Source: Actinomycetota bacterium (GTDB lineage Bacteria; Actinomycetota; Acidimicrobiia; Acidimicrobiales; Ilumatobacteraceae). From it: a DNA stretch of 6,502 nucleotides. The notes below the pieces were generated by a model. The model saw only the letters and a program-made list of their open reading frames with translations. It searched no databases and was not told the DNA's origin. The stretch is from assembly GCA_009703975.1 (NCBI GenBank), contig WLFB01000075.1, forward strand, positions 1 through 6,502, given 5' to 3'. This document shows positions 1 to 6,011 of the stretch, piece by piece; the stretch's first letter is position 1, and each line of letters opens with the position of its first letter. Position numbers and translations under genes: made by a program.

Positions 1-390
1 AAGTTCAATGTTCAAGGTGACGGTGGGCGGTTGCCGGCCACGATTGCGACACCACTATCAGTTGTAATACTCGAACTTTTGCAAAATGCAGTCGACCATG
101 GGTTTCCCGAGGGCAGCGCAGGTGGATCAGTTCTTGTGTTACTCAGTCACGATGATGAATCATTAAATATTCGAGTGACTGACAATGGTCGCGGCTTAAG
201 TAATGACTTTGATATCAAAGCTGCTACTGGTTTGGGTTTGTCAATAGTTCGAACACTTGTGACTACTGAATTGGCAGGCACGATTCAGATGCGACCAGCT
301 TTAGTTGACGATTCGATTGGTGAACTCAAAATCGCGTCCAATGGCGCAGGAACTGTCGTTGATCTAAAAATACCGTTTGTCGGCAATTAA
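1..390 (+). CDS. pdtaS: PdtaS-like sensor histidine kinase, C-terminal ATPase domain (5' end outside window)
   Basis: This is the last 129 residues of a histidine kinase, read in frame from base 1; the true start lies upstream of the window. Visible residues 25-35 (ELLQNAVDHGF) form the N box, 59-66 (VTDNGRGL) the G1 box and 76-83 (TGLGLSIV) the G2 box of a HATPase_c ATP-binding domain. The lead-in RLPATIATPLSVVILELLQ is very close to what I remember of mycobacterial PdtaS, a HisKA_2-class kinase that phosphorylates the ANTAR-domain RNA-binding regulator PdtaR. The sensor (GAF/PAS) and phosphoacceptor histidine regions are not in the window, so the input signal cannot be read here. The convergent WhiB1-type gene immediately downstream is the same neighbour as in mycobacteria, which supports the assignment. 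The kinase ATPase call is firm; the PdtaS name is by wording and synteny. Confidence 0.85.
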   Translation, partial: KFNVQGDGGRLPATIATPLSVVILELLQNAVDHGFPEGSAGGSVLVLLSHDDESLNIRVTDNGRGLSNDFDIKAATGLGLSIVRTLVTTELAGTIQMRPALVDDSIGELKIASNGAGTVVDLKIPFVGN

Positions 391-428
391 TTATTTTTCT
401 GTGCGCTTAAATTGAGGCAATTAACGAA

Positions 429-731
429 TTAGGCGAGCAGGCGAGAGTTTCGTCGCTCAGCTGCACGCTGGCGTCGAATGTCTCGACGCTCATCTTCTGA
501 CATGCCGCCCCAGATACCCCAGTCTTGGTTTGTTTCAAGTGCAAAATCAAGACACTTTCCGCGAACTAAACATTCATCACAAACAACTTTGGCTTCTGAA
601 ATTTGTACAAGCGCGTTGCCAGTTGTGCCAACCGGAAAAAACAATTCTGGGTCGGTGTCTTTACAAGAAGCTTCTCGCCTCCATGAATAATCTGCGGATC
701 CAAGGGCAAGGCTTGTTGCGAGAAAAGACAT
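429..731 (-). CDS. whiB1: WhiB1-like iron-sulfur transcriptional regulator
   Basis: This 100-residue protein has the full WhiB signature: four cysteines at C23, C51, C54 and C60 (C-x27-C-x2-C-x5-C) that should ligate a [4Fe-4S] cluster, the turn motif GIWGG at 72-76, and a basic C-terminus (about 82-97, many Arg) for DNA binding. The segment DTDPELFFPVGTTG (25-38) and the motif GGMSEDERR match the WhiB1/WblE subgroup best. In mycobacteria WhiB1 is an essential, nitric-oxide-sensitive protein that binds the primary sigma factor; a similar role here is inferred. The ATG start is supported by a strong AGGGGGAG ribosome binding site 6 nt upstream. Compared with mycobacterial WhiB1, which as I recall begins MDWRHKA, this one has about 14 extra N-terminal residues. 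It lies 38 bp tail to tail with the kinase gene and is divergent from the phosphodiesterase gene. Confidence 0.93.
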   Translation of the reverse strand: MSFLATSLALGSADYSWRREASCKDTDPELFFPVGTTGNALVQISEAKVVCDECLVRGKCLDFALETNQDWGIWGGMSEDERRDIRRQRAAERRNSRLLA

Positions 732-738
732 TTGTTAC

Positions 739-745
739 TCCCCCT
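739..745 (-). promoter_or_regulatory. Ribosome binding site of whiB
   Basis: On the minus strand the bases before the whiB ATG read AGGGGGAG-TAACAA-ATG. The purine-rich core is a good match to the anti-Shine-Dalgarno sequence at 6 nt spacing. It decides the start at 731 and is the only really strong Shine-Dalgarno in the window. Confidence 0.8.
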
Positions 746-783
746 AAACTCAAAGAACTTTTAAATCTGTACTTACTGCGCTC

Positions 784-812
784 AGACTAGAGAACAATCA
801 GAGCGTTAGCAA
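784..812 (-). promoter_or_regulatory. Candidate sigma-70-type promoter for whiB
   Basis: Reading the minus strand, TTGCTA (807-812) is followed after exactly 17 bp by TAGTCT (784-789). The first matches four of six bases of the -35 consensus TTGACA. The second fits the actinobacterial -10 pattern TANNNT. Transcription would begin near 777, giving a leader of roughly 45 nt that contains the strong ribosome binding site. I found no Crp-type palindrome (TGTGA-N6-TCACA), which controls whiB1 in M. tuberculosis. This is pattern matching only. Confidence 0.35.
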
Positions 813-881
813 TGAAAAAAGAAAATATTAAAAAGTTTTTATTTGGAGTAACTCGCGAACCTTCTCTTGTAGCCTGCGGGC

Positions 882-1577
882 GTGACCCAAGTTCTGGCAC
901 ACCGTGGTGCTTCTAAGGTCGAGCAAGAGAATACAACCTTGGCATTTCGTCGAGCCCTTGAGATGGGGGCAGATGCGGTTGAACTAGACGTACGCCGTTG
1001 CGCAACTGGAGAACTAATCGTTCACCACGATGCGAAGTTGAGCGATAGTCGGGCAATTATTGCGACCAAAAAAACTGATTTGCCGGTCCACATTCCGACG
1101 TTAAGCGAGGCGTTAGACGCATGTGGTTCGATGTGGGTAAATATTGAGATAAAAAACGACTCAAGTGAGCCAGACTTTGATCCAAGTGAGCAAATTACTA
1201 ATGAAGTAGTTGAATTCTTGAGGCAACGTGGATCGATTGAAAAATGGCTAATTTCATCGTTTCGTCGCGAAACAGTTGACACAGTGCGAAAGCTTATGCC
1301 AGAACTCAAAACTGCTTGGCTGGTGATGACTGTTGATAATGCCGAGCTTGAAATCGTTGCGAAACAAATGGCAGAACAAGGGCACTGCGCAATTCATCCA
1401 TGGGTTAAATCGCTAACCGAGCAACTTGTTATTACTTTTCACAAGCATGGTTTAAAAGTCAACACTTGGACATGTGACAATGCATCGCGGATGAAAGAAC
1501 TAGTTGACTGGGGAGTCGACGGAATCTGCACCAACGTGCCCGACCTCGCCCTGGAAGTCCTCAACACGCCCCGCTAA
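882..1577 (+). CDS. Glycerophosphodiester phosphodiesterase (GDPD family, cytoplasmic)
   Basis: This 231-residue protein has a compact GDPD TIM-barrel. Members hydrolyse glycerophosphodiesters, such as deacylated phospholipids, to glycerol-3-phosphate and an alcohol. The catalytic and metal-binding residues are visible: H7-R8-G9 at the start of the barrel, E16-N17-T18, E34-L35-D36, H49 in the HHD motif, and E89/K91 in VNIEIK. The C-terminal strand pattern VNTWTCDN and VDGICTNVPD is also typical. There is no signal peptide or membrane segment, so it should act in the cytoplasm. The GTG at 882 is the first possible start, because an in-frame TAG sits at 870-872, and it places HRG six residues from the N-terminus as expected. 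No good Shine-Dalgarno precedes it. Its last 25 codons and stop overlap the 3' end of the convergent membrane-protein gene. Substrate preference cannot be told. Confidence 0.9.
   Translation: MTQVLAHRGASKVEQENTTLAFRRALEMGADAVELDVRRCATGELIVHHDAKLSDSRAIIATKKTDLPVHIPTLSEALDACGSMWVNIEIKNDSSEPDFDPSEQITNEVVEFLRQRGSIEKWLISSFRRETVDTVRKLMPELKTAWLVMTVDNAELEIVAKQMAEQGHCAIHPWVKSLTEQLVITFHKHGLKVNTWTCDNASRMKELVDWGVDGICTNVPDLALEVLNTPR
1500..1577. other. Codon-aligned convergent gene overlap (78 bp)
   Basis: The 3' ends of the phosphodiesterase gene (plus) and the membrane-protein gene (minus) share these 78 bp in exact antisense codon register. The phosphodiesterase TAA lies opposite a Leu codon (TTA) of the membrane protein. 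The membrane-protein TAG lies opposite Leu207 (CTA) of the phosphodiesterase. The overlap is markedly GC-rich compared with both flanks. It leaves no room for a terminator between the two genes. Confidence 0.85.
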
Positions 1578-4181
1578 TTCAGAATTCTTGCGTGCCTGTC
1601 GGCTGAGAACATAAAGTCCGGACAAGCCGAATGCAAGTTGGATCGCGACAACATGTCTTGGGTGGTAGCCACCTCGCGAGAAGTCATACGGAATTTGTGG
1701 CACAAAGTAAGCCAATGGAAAAATCAAGACCACCCAAATTTTGATGCCAATATCTCGTAGCTTGATGGATCGAATAACTGCGAGCAACCATATCAAGTCA
1801 AGTGCCCAAAAAGCTAGCGAGCGAGGACTGGGTGGCCAACCATAATTGAAAGTCACGACTAGTTTGTTAACAAATATTGTTCTGGCATTTTTGTCACTAA
1901 AAATATCCAGAAGCGCCGAGTAACTGAAATCGCTGCTTGGGACACCAGTAACTGAGAACAAGACGAACTCGCCACCGTAATACAGATTATGGATCAGACA
2001 AAGACTCATAGTTGCGGCGAAGACGATGAGAAGTTGAACACGATCTAACATTTTTTTCAAATTCTTGCCCGTAGCGAGATCCGATTGAATGAGCAAAAAT
2101 AAAAAAAGTGCTCCAAAGGCTTGGTTAGGTCTGAATTGTGCTGTCAGGGCAGCCATAATTGTTGCAATAATTGCCACCGGTTGTGAAATACTTCCACGAA
2201 GGATTACACCAAAGGTGACAAAAATTAGAATCCATGTTGGATACTCGCTTGATGGTGCAATGGCAAATGAAAAAAATATTTGTTCAGTGAACATCACAAA
2301 GCATGCAACAATAAACAATGTAATTAATTGCTGCTCACGCGAACCAGAGAAGTGCTTGAGAGCTTGGCGAGCAGTGAACACCGCGGCAGTGAGTGCGCTG
2401 ACGCCCATCAAAATGCCGAGCAGGACATCGTTTTCGCCAAAAAGTAGGTGCTGAATGAACACTAAGTATCGCGTTGCAGGTTGAAAGTAGAAAAGATCTT
2501 CACCACCGTTTAGAGAAGCATCAATAAAGATTCTTCGACCATATCCTTGAGCAACAAACCAGTCACTATCACGCCCACGAAAGAGTTGGAAGCCCCACCA
2601 CGGGGCATCAGCGAGGCCCATAAAACGTCGAGCCATGTAGATGGTCGGTCCAACGACGACCGCCAAAATGCCTGGGAGTGCCCCAATTAAGTTAAAAGAT
2701 TTATTGAGGCGCAATGAATAGGCAATCAATAATCCGATCACTATTGGGATGACAGTTGAGTTGTAACCCCACCACGAAAAAGGCACGTAAGTAAGGATCA
2801 GGTTACTGAGCAAACACAAAACTAAAAGCCTTGTTAACTCGCGCGAATTTCGCTTTAACACGAGTATTAATACAACTAAGTTCAAGAAAGTTCCTAGAAA
2901 CACGAAAAGATCCAGAAAAGTAAAAGCGATGACTGTCAGTCTTGAGTTTTTTGTCAACGCAGGAATTAATGGCGGCGCATCGTTTGTGTCTATCGAGAAC
3001 GTCGCAAAGTCAATTGAGGCTGGATTGCCTGGTTGATTGGCAGGAGCAATCTCAGCATTTGTAAAAAAAATTGAGGTACTTTGTGTTTGACTTATTTTTC
3101 CGATTGGGATGATTTGCCCGTCAGGATATGTTGCAAAAAGTCCGAAGTGTTTATTCTTTTTACTTAAGCCGATGTCGTGAACTGCGAAGTCGAAGCCGGA
3201 AAGTGTGTAATTCTTGTCGCCGAATGCTTTCGCTACGTCTGGTCGTGGTGATGGCGTGACGAACGCAATTGTTTCGTCGGCCTGATCACGAATCTCAATT
3301 GTGGACGGCGCCTGTCCGGTGTCTTGATTTATTGCCCAGCCGCGAATATTCAGAGTCGAGTTAGCAATCAGGCCGTTCTCGCGTATTGGCTTTCCGACAA
3401 AAAGTTGAGCCCACGGTCCACGGATGGGAGGCTGTCGGTCAGGAATTTCTGAAATTTCAAGGTCTGCAAATTTGTAGTCGAATTGTATTTTATGGGTACC
3501 TTTTTTGACCGGAACGAGGATTATAGATTTTTGTTCATATGAGATGGCAGAAGTGATGTTGTCGTCAATCAGGACAGATATTTCGCCGACAAATTGAATT
3601 GGTATAAACGAGTCATTCTTGACTTTTATATATGAAACGAATTTTGCCGTGAAGGGAAACCGATCTAGCCATTGTGGGTCAAATCTTGGAAACTCGTTGA
3701 CGAACGGAAGCCGCCAAGTTGTTTCAGATGCGCCAAGATTTCCGGCTATTCGCGAAGGCCCGAAATTGATTACCGGCTCCATTCTTGTGATTTGATCAAG
3801 CCCAGTTATGCGGGCATCTTTGATAAAAGGTGCCTCGAATGATTTCTCACATAGGACTTCTTGCCGTGGTGGAGAGTAAATGCTTCGATAGCACGATTCA
3901 AAACCATCTCCATGGGGTGCCAAAACGAAAGTAAAGAATTTCAAAATAATTGCGGCAATAAGGATTGTGTTGATCCACCGTTTAGTAAGGCCATGGTTTA
4001 ACGAAAGCGCAATTCGAAAATGGTTTCGGAAATTGCGTGAAAATAAAATACTAGAAGAGATAGCAATTACGGCAAATTCGCTTTTTGAACTAAACGGCAA
4101 ACCGTCAAATCTCAAAAATCCGGAGCCGGGTATTGCCAGAAATGTGAACCACAGAATCCAAGTTTGACGAAGTTTTACCAC
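1500..4181 (-). CDS. Large polytopic membrane protein, GT-C glycosyltransferase-like, with exoplasmic beta-rich insert
   Basis: This is an 893-residue protein of unknown exact function. Hydrophobic segments lie near 8-23, 35-48 and 69-88. A hydrophilic region of about 325 residues (89-412) follows, then some ten or more further membrane segments up to about 860. The hydrophilic region looks PA14-like at about 175-237 (an IKVKNDS strand, LIDD, then VPVKKGTHKIQFDY). A second module at 268-362 carries GWAIN and RPDVAKAFG, wording I know from extracytoplasmic domains of actinobacterial membrane proteins. From about 497 the pattern resembles a GT-C transferase: a membrane segment, a loop with GRDSDW (536-541), FYFQPATRYL just before the next segment, and YHPRH near the last one (839-843). 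GT-C enzymes use polyprenyl-phosphate sugars on the outer face of the membrane. GTG 4181 is the only upstream start before an in-frame stop at 4209-4211; its AAGGG (4184-4188) is just 2 nt away, unusually close. Sugar, acceptor and even catalysis are unproven. Confidence 0.65.
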   Translation of the reverse strand: MVKLRQTWILWFTFLAIPGSGFLRFDGLPFSSKSEFAVIAISSSILFSRNFRNHFRIALSLNHGLTKRWINTILIAAIILKFFTFVLAPHGDGFESCYRSIYSPPRQEVLCEKSFEAPFIKDARITGLDQITRMEPVINFGPSRIAGNLGASETTWRLPFVNEFPRFDPQWLDRFPFTAKFVSYIKVKNDSFIPIQFVGEISVLIDDNITSAISYEQKSIILVPVKKGTHKIQFDYKFADLEISEIPDRQPPIRGPWAQLFVGKPIRENGLIANSTLNIRGWAINQDTGQAPSTIEIRDQADETIAFVTPSPRPDVAKAFGDKNYTLSGFDFAVHDIGLSKKNKHFGLFATYPDGQIIPIGKISQTQSTSIFFTNAEIAPANQPGNPASIDFATFSIDTNDAPPLIPALTKNSRLTVIAFTFLDLFVFLGTFLNLVVLILVLKRNSRELTRLLVLCLLSNLILTYVPFSWWGYNSTVIPIVIGLLIAYSLRLNKSFNLIGALPGILAVVVGPTIYMARRFMGLADAPWWGFQLFRGRDSDWFVAQGYGRRIFIDASLNGGEDLFYFQPATRYLVFIQHLLFGENDVLLGILMGVSALTAAVFTARQALKHFSGSREQQLITLFIVACFVMFTEQIFFSFAIAPSSEYPTWILIFVTFGVILRGSISQPVAIIATIMAALTAQFRPNQAFGALFLFLLIQSDLATGKNLKKMLDRVQLLIVFAATMSLCLIHNLYYGGEFVLFSVTGVPSSDFSYSALLDIFSDKNARTIFVNKLVVTFNYGWPPSPRSLAFWALDLIWLLAVIRSIKLRDIGIKIWVVLIFPLAYFVPQIPYDFSRGGYHPRHVVAIQLAFGLSGLYVLSRQARKNSELAGRVEDFQGEVGHVGADSVDSPVN

Positions 4182-4200
4182 GACCCTTGAATAATAACCG

Positions 4201-5124
4201 CTAGACGATTATTGGTTTGACGAGGCGCAGTGCGTCAGGACAGTGCTCAATGTGTAATGAAATTTGCTCGCCGAGATAATCGCCATCAAGTTGATACGGA
4301 AATGGCGCAGGGAAACTAATTTTTATATCTTCGACATCTGTTTGTATGTCAACACCAGACGAAACGCTGATGCCTTCGGTGCGTATTGCTTGCAACATCG
4401 TGTTCACCATGTGCGGTGTAGTCAGTTTTCTAAAAGTGATTGCGACAAGTTTCTTGTCAAGTGATGCAGCAGCCGATAAGTTCACTGGTTTTTTGCCAAT
4501 GTACGTGTATGGGTTCGAATTGAGAACAATTGTCAGATAACCATTTGGTATTTTTCGTCCATCAATTTCGACATTGAAGTGCGGAAACTTGCGGTCGTAT
4601 GTTGCAAACCATGCTTGCATCGTAGAAAATGCAAATAACGGCTGGCCGATAATCCTCTTGAGTGAAGCCCTGCGCTCAACAAGTTCAACAACTGCAGCGT
4701 CGAATCCGATACCTGCATGAAAGCAAAAGTAGCGACCGTTGGCGCGCCCCAGACTTATCGGGTGAATGTTGCCATGATCAAGGCCAGCGCTGAATTGCTG
4801 TAGGGCAGCGACCGGATCGTTGGCTGCTCCGAGACTGCGCACAAACACATTTGTTGATCCACCAGGCAACATCATCAGAGCCGTATTGCTTGTGGCCAGT
4901 CCAGTGGCGACTTCGTTGAGAGTTCCGTCACCACCGAAAGCTACGACTACTTCGACACCTCGTTGAGCAGCGTCTTGGGCGAATCGCGTCGCGTGACCGC
5001 GTTCATTGGTTTCAACAACCTGAACGCTGTGATGGCGTGAAAGGTATTGATGTACGGCCACCGTGTTACGCGGAGTGACACTGGATGCGAACGAGTTCAC
5101 AATGAGCAAGATCTGCAAGATCAT
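4201..5124 (-). CDS. Diacylglycerol-kinase-family lipid kinase
   Basis: This 307-residue protein spans the usual length of the DAGK/YegS/sphingosine-kinase family, which phosphorylates diacylglycerol or a similar lipid alcohol at the inner face of the membrane. Visible motifs are the opening strand LLIVNSFAS (6-14), the nucleotide-binding GGDGTLNE (64-71), LPGGSTNVF (86-94, where other members have GTxN), AGIGFDAAVVE (137-147) and QLDGDYLGE (278-286) near the C-terminus. The ATG at 5124 puts the first strand right at the N-terminus; no Shine-Dalgarno is visible before it. The stop codon is separated by only 19 nt from the start of the membrane-protein gene on the same strand, so the two are probably co-transcribed. 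It diverges from etfB across 71 bp. The lipid substrate is not evident; diacylglycerol, giving phosphatidic acid, is the default guess. Confidence 0.88.
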   Translation of the reverse strand: MILQILLIVNSFASSVTPRNTVAVHQYLSRHHSVQVVETNERGHATRFAQDAAQRGVEVVVAFGGDGTLNEVATGLATSNTALMMLPGGSTNVFVRSLGAANDPVAALQQFSAGLDHGNIHPISLGRANGRYFCFHAGIGFDAAVVELVERRASLKRIIGQPLFAFSTMQAWFATYDRKFPHFNVEIDGRKIPNGYLTIVLNSNPYTYIGKKPVNLSAAASLDKKLVAITFRKLTTPHMVNTMLQAIRTEGISVSSGVDIQTDVEDIKISFPAPFPYQLDGDYLGEQISLHIEHCPDALRLVKPIIV

Positions 5125-5195
5125 TTACGGTATCAGCGATTTATGATGAGATTTTGGTGTGGTTGTTGGTGAGTTTTGCGGTAAGAATATGAACC
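5125..5195. promoter_or_regulatory. Divergent intergenic region between the lipid kinase gene and etfB
   Basis: These 71 bp must hold the start signals for two opposite transcription units. On the plus strand TAAGAAT (5182-5188) lies 7 nt before the etfB ATG. It is a weak -10-like element placed where a leaderless transcript would begin at the ATG. No convincing -35 element is present, and neither start codon has a Shine-Dalgarno sequence. No palindromic operator stands out. Confidence 0.3.
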
Positions 5196-5972
5196 ATGAA
5201 TATCGTCGTATGCGTAAAGCAAATCCCAGACCCAGCCAGCCCAGGCGCCCTTGATGCGTCAACACATGCATTAAAGCGTGAAGGCAAATTAATTCTTGAT
5301 GAATCTGACGCTTACGGCGTTGAGATGGCGTTGCAACTTGTCGCAACAGCCGGCGCAGGAGAAGTAAACATTGTGTCAATGGCGCCGAATGGCGAAACTT
5401 CCGGAATGCGCACGGCGCTTGCGATGGGCGCTGCAAAAGGTTTGCTTGTTAGCGATCCGGCACTTGCAGGCTCGGATGCGTTAACTACAGCGAAAGTTTT
5501 GGCAGCGGCGATTACGAAACTTGGTGGTGCTGATCTTGTTATTGCTGCAACTGAATCATCAGATGGTTATACCGGCACTGTGCCAGAGCAAATTGCCGAA
5601 GTTCTAGGTTTGCCTTCAGTGACTTTTGCGAAGAAAGTAAAAATTGAAGGTTCAGTTTTAAAAGTTGATCGACAAAGCGAGTCTGGTTATGACGAAGTTG
5701 AATGCACACTTCCTGCAGTAATCAGTGTTACGGCCGGTGTAGTTGAGCCGCGTTATCCAAGTTTCAAAGGAATCATGGACGCAAAGAAGAAGCCACTCGA
5801 TGTTGTTACTGCTGGCGATCTTGCCGTCACGCCAACAGGCTGGGCTGGCGCTGGTCAAAAAATTGTCAATGTCACTCAAGCCGAAGCGCGTAAAGCCGGC
5901 GAAGTTATCGAAGATGATGGTGAAGCGTTTGGCAAAATTGTCGCGTTTCTTGAAAATTTAAAGTTGATCTGA
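5196..5972 (+). CDS. etfB: Electron transfer flavoprotein beta subunit (EtfB/FixA)
   Basis: This complete 258-residue protein is the small subunit of electron transfer flavoprotein. The EtfAB heterodimer accepts electrons from acyl-CoA and other flavin dehydrogenases and passes them toward the quinone pool. The start MNIVVCVKQIPDP is characteristic of the family. The stretch ATESSDGYTGTVPEQIAEVLG (118-138) corresponds to the AMP-binding region. VDRQSESGYDEVECTLPAVI (157-176) carries the EtfB signature. GIMDAKKKPLDV (192-203) matches the recognition loop that docks partner dehydrogenases; the human protein, as I recall it, has IMKAKKKKIEV here. Length is normal. The ATG at 5196 agrees with the family N-terminus, though no Shine-Dalgarno is visible, so translation may be leaderless. 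It is followed after 39 nt by etfA on the same strand, the usual operon. Confidence 0.96.
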   Translation: MNIVVCVKQIPDPASPGALDASTHALKREGKLILDESDAYGVEMALQLVATAGAGEVNIVSMAPNGETSGMRTALAMGAAKGLLVSDPALAGSDALTTAKVLAAAITKLGGADLVIAATESSDGYTGTVPEQIAEVLGLPSVTFAKKVKIEGSVLKVDRQSESGYDEVECTLPAVISVTAGVVEPRYPSFKGIMDAKKKPLDVVTAGDLAVTPTGWAGAGQKIVNVTQAEARKAGEVIEDDGEAFGKIVAFLENLKLI

Positions 5973-6011
5973 AAATTCTGATAGCAGCCCATAGTAGAAA
6001 GACAAAAACTA

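Larger units (their letters stand above)
732..881. promoter_or_regulatory. Divergent intergenic region between whiB and the phosphodiesterase gene
   Basis: These 150 bp separate two outward-facing genes and contain an AT-rich core (about 814-844). The whiB side has a plausible promoter and a strong ribosome binding site. The phosphodiesterase side has only TAGCCT (870-875), a TANNNT match placed 6 nt before the GTG, which could serve a leaderless transcript but lacks a good -35 box. The octamer GGAGTAAC occurs at 845-852 and again inverted at 734-741, the latter being the whiB ribosome binding site region. Confidence 0.4.

Noticed and set aside
407..424. Short inverted repeat (AATTG-AGG-CAATT) between the kinase and whiB genes, a possible bidirectional terminator
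   Set aside because: The stem is only 5 bp, AT-rich and has a 3-nt loop, extendable only with a bulge; no clear U-tract follows in either direction. Too weak to call a terminator.
478..790. Plus-strand open frames opposite whiB
   Set aside because: They lie antisense to a clear WhiB gene, have no recognisable domain and no ribosome binding site; shadows of the real gene.
1022..1309. Minus-strand open frame inside the phosphodiesterase gene
   Set aside because: Opposite conserved catalytic-domain codons, with no family resemblance or start signals.
1581..1588. Palindrome AGAATTCT just after the phosphodiesterase stop
   Set aside because: Only 8 bp, lies in coding sequence of the opposite gene and has no loop or U-tract; chance palindrome.
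2089..2454. 121-codon plus-strand open frame inside the membrane-protein gene
   Set aside because: Opposite membrane segments of a continuous 893-codon frame; composition is that of an antisense shadow and no motif is visible.
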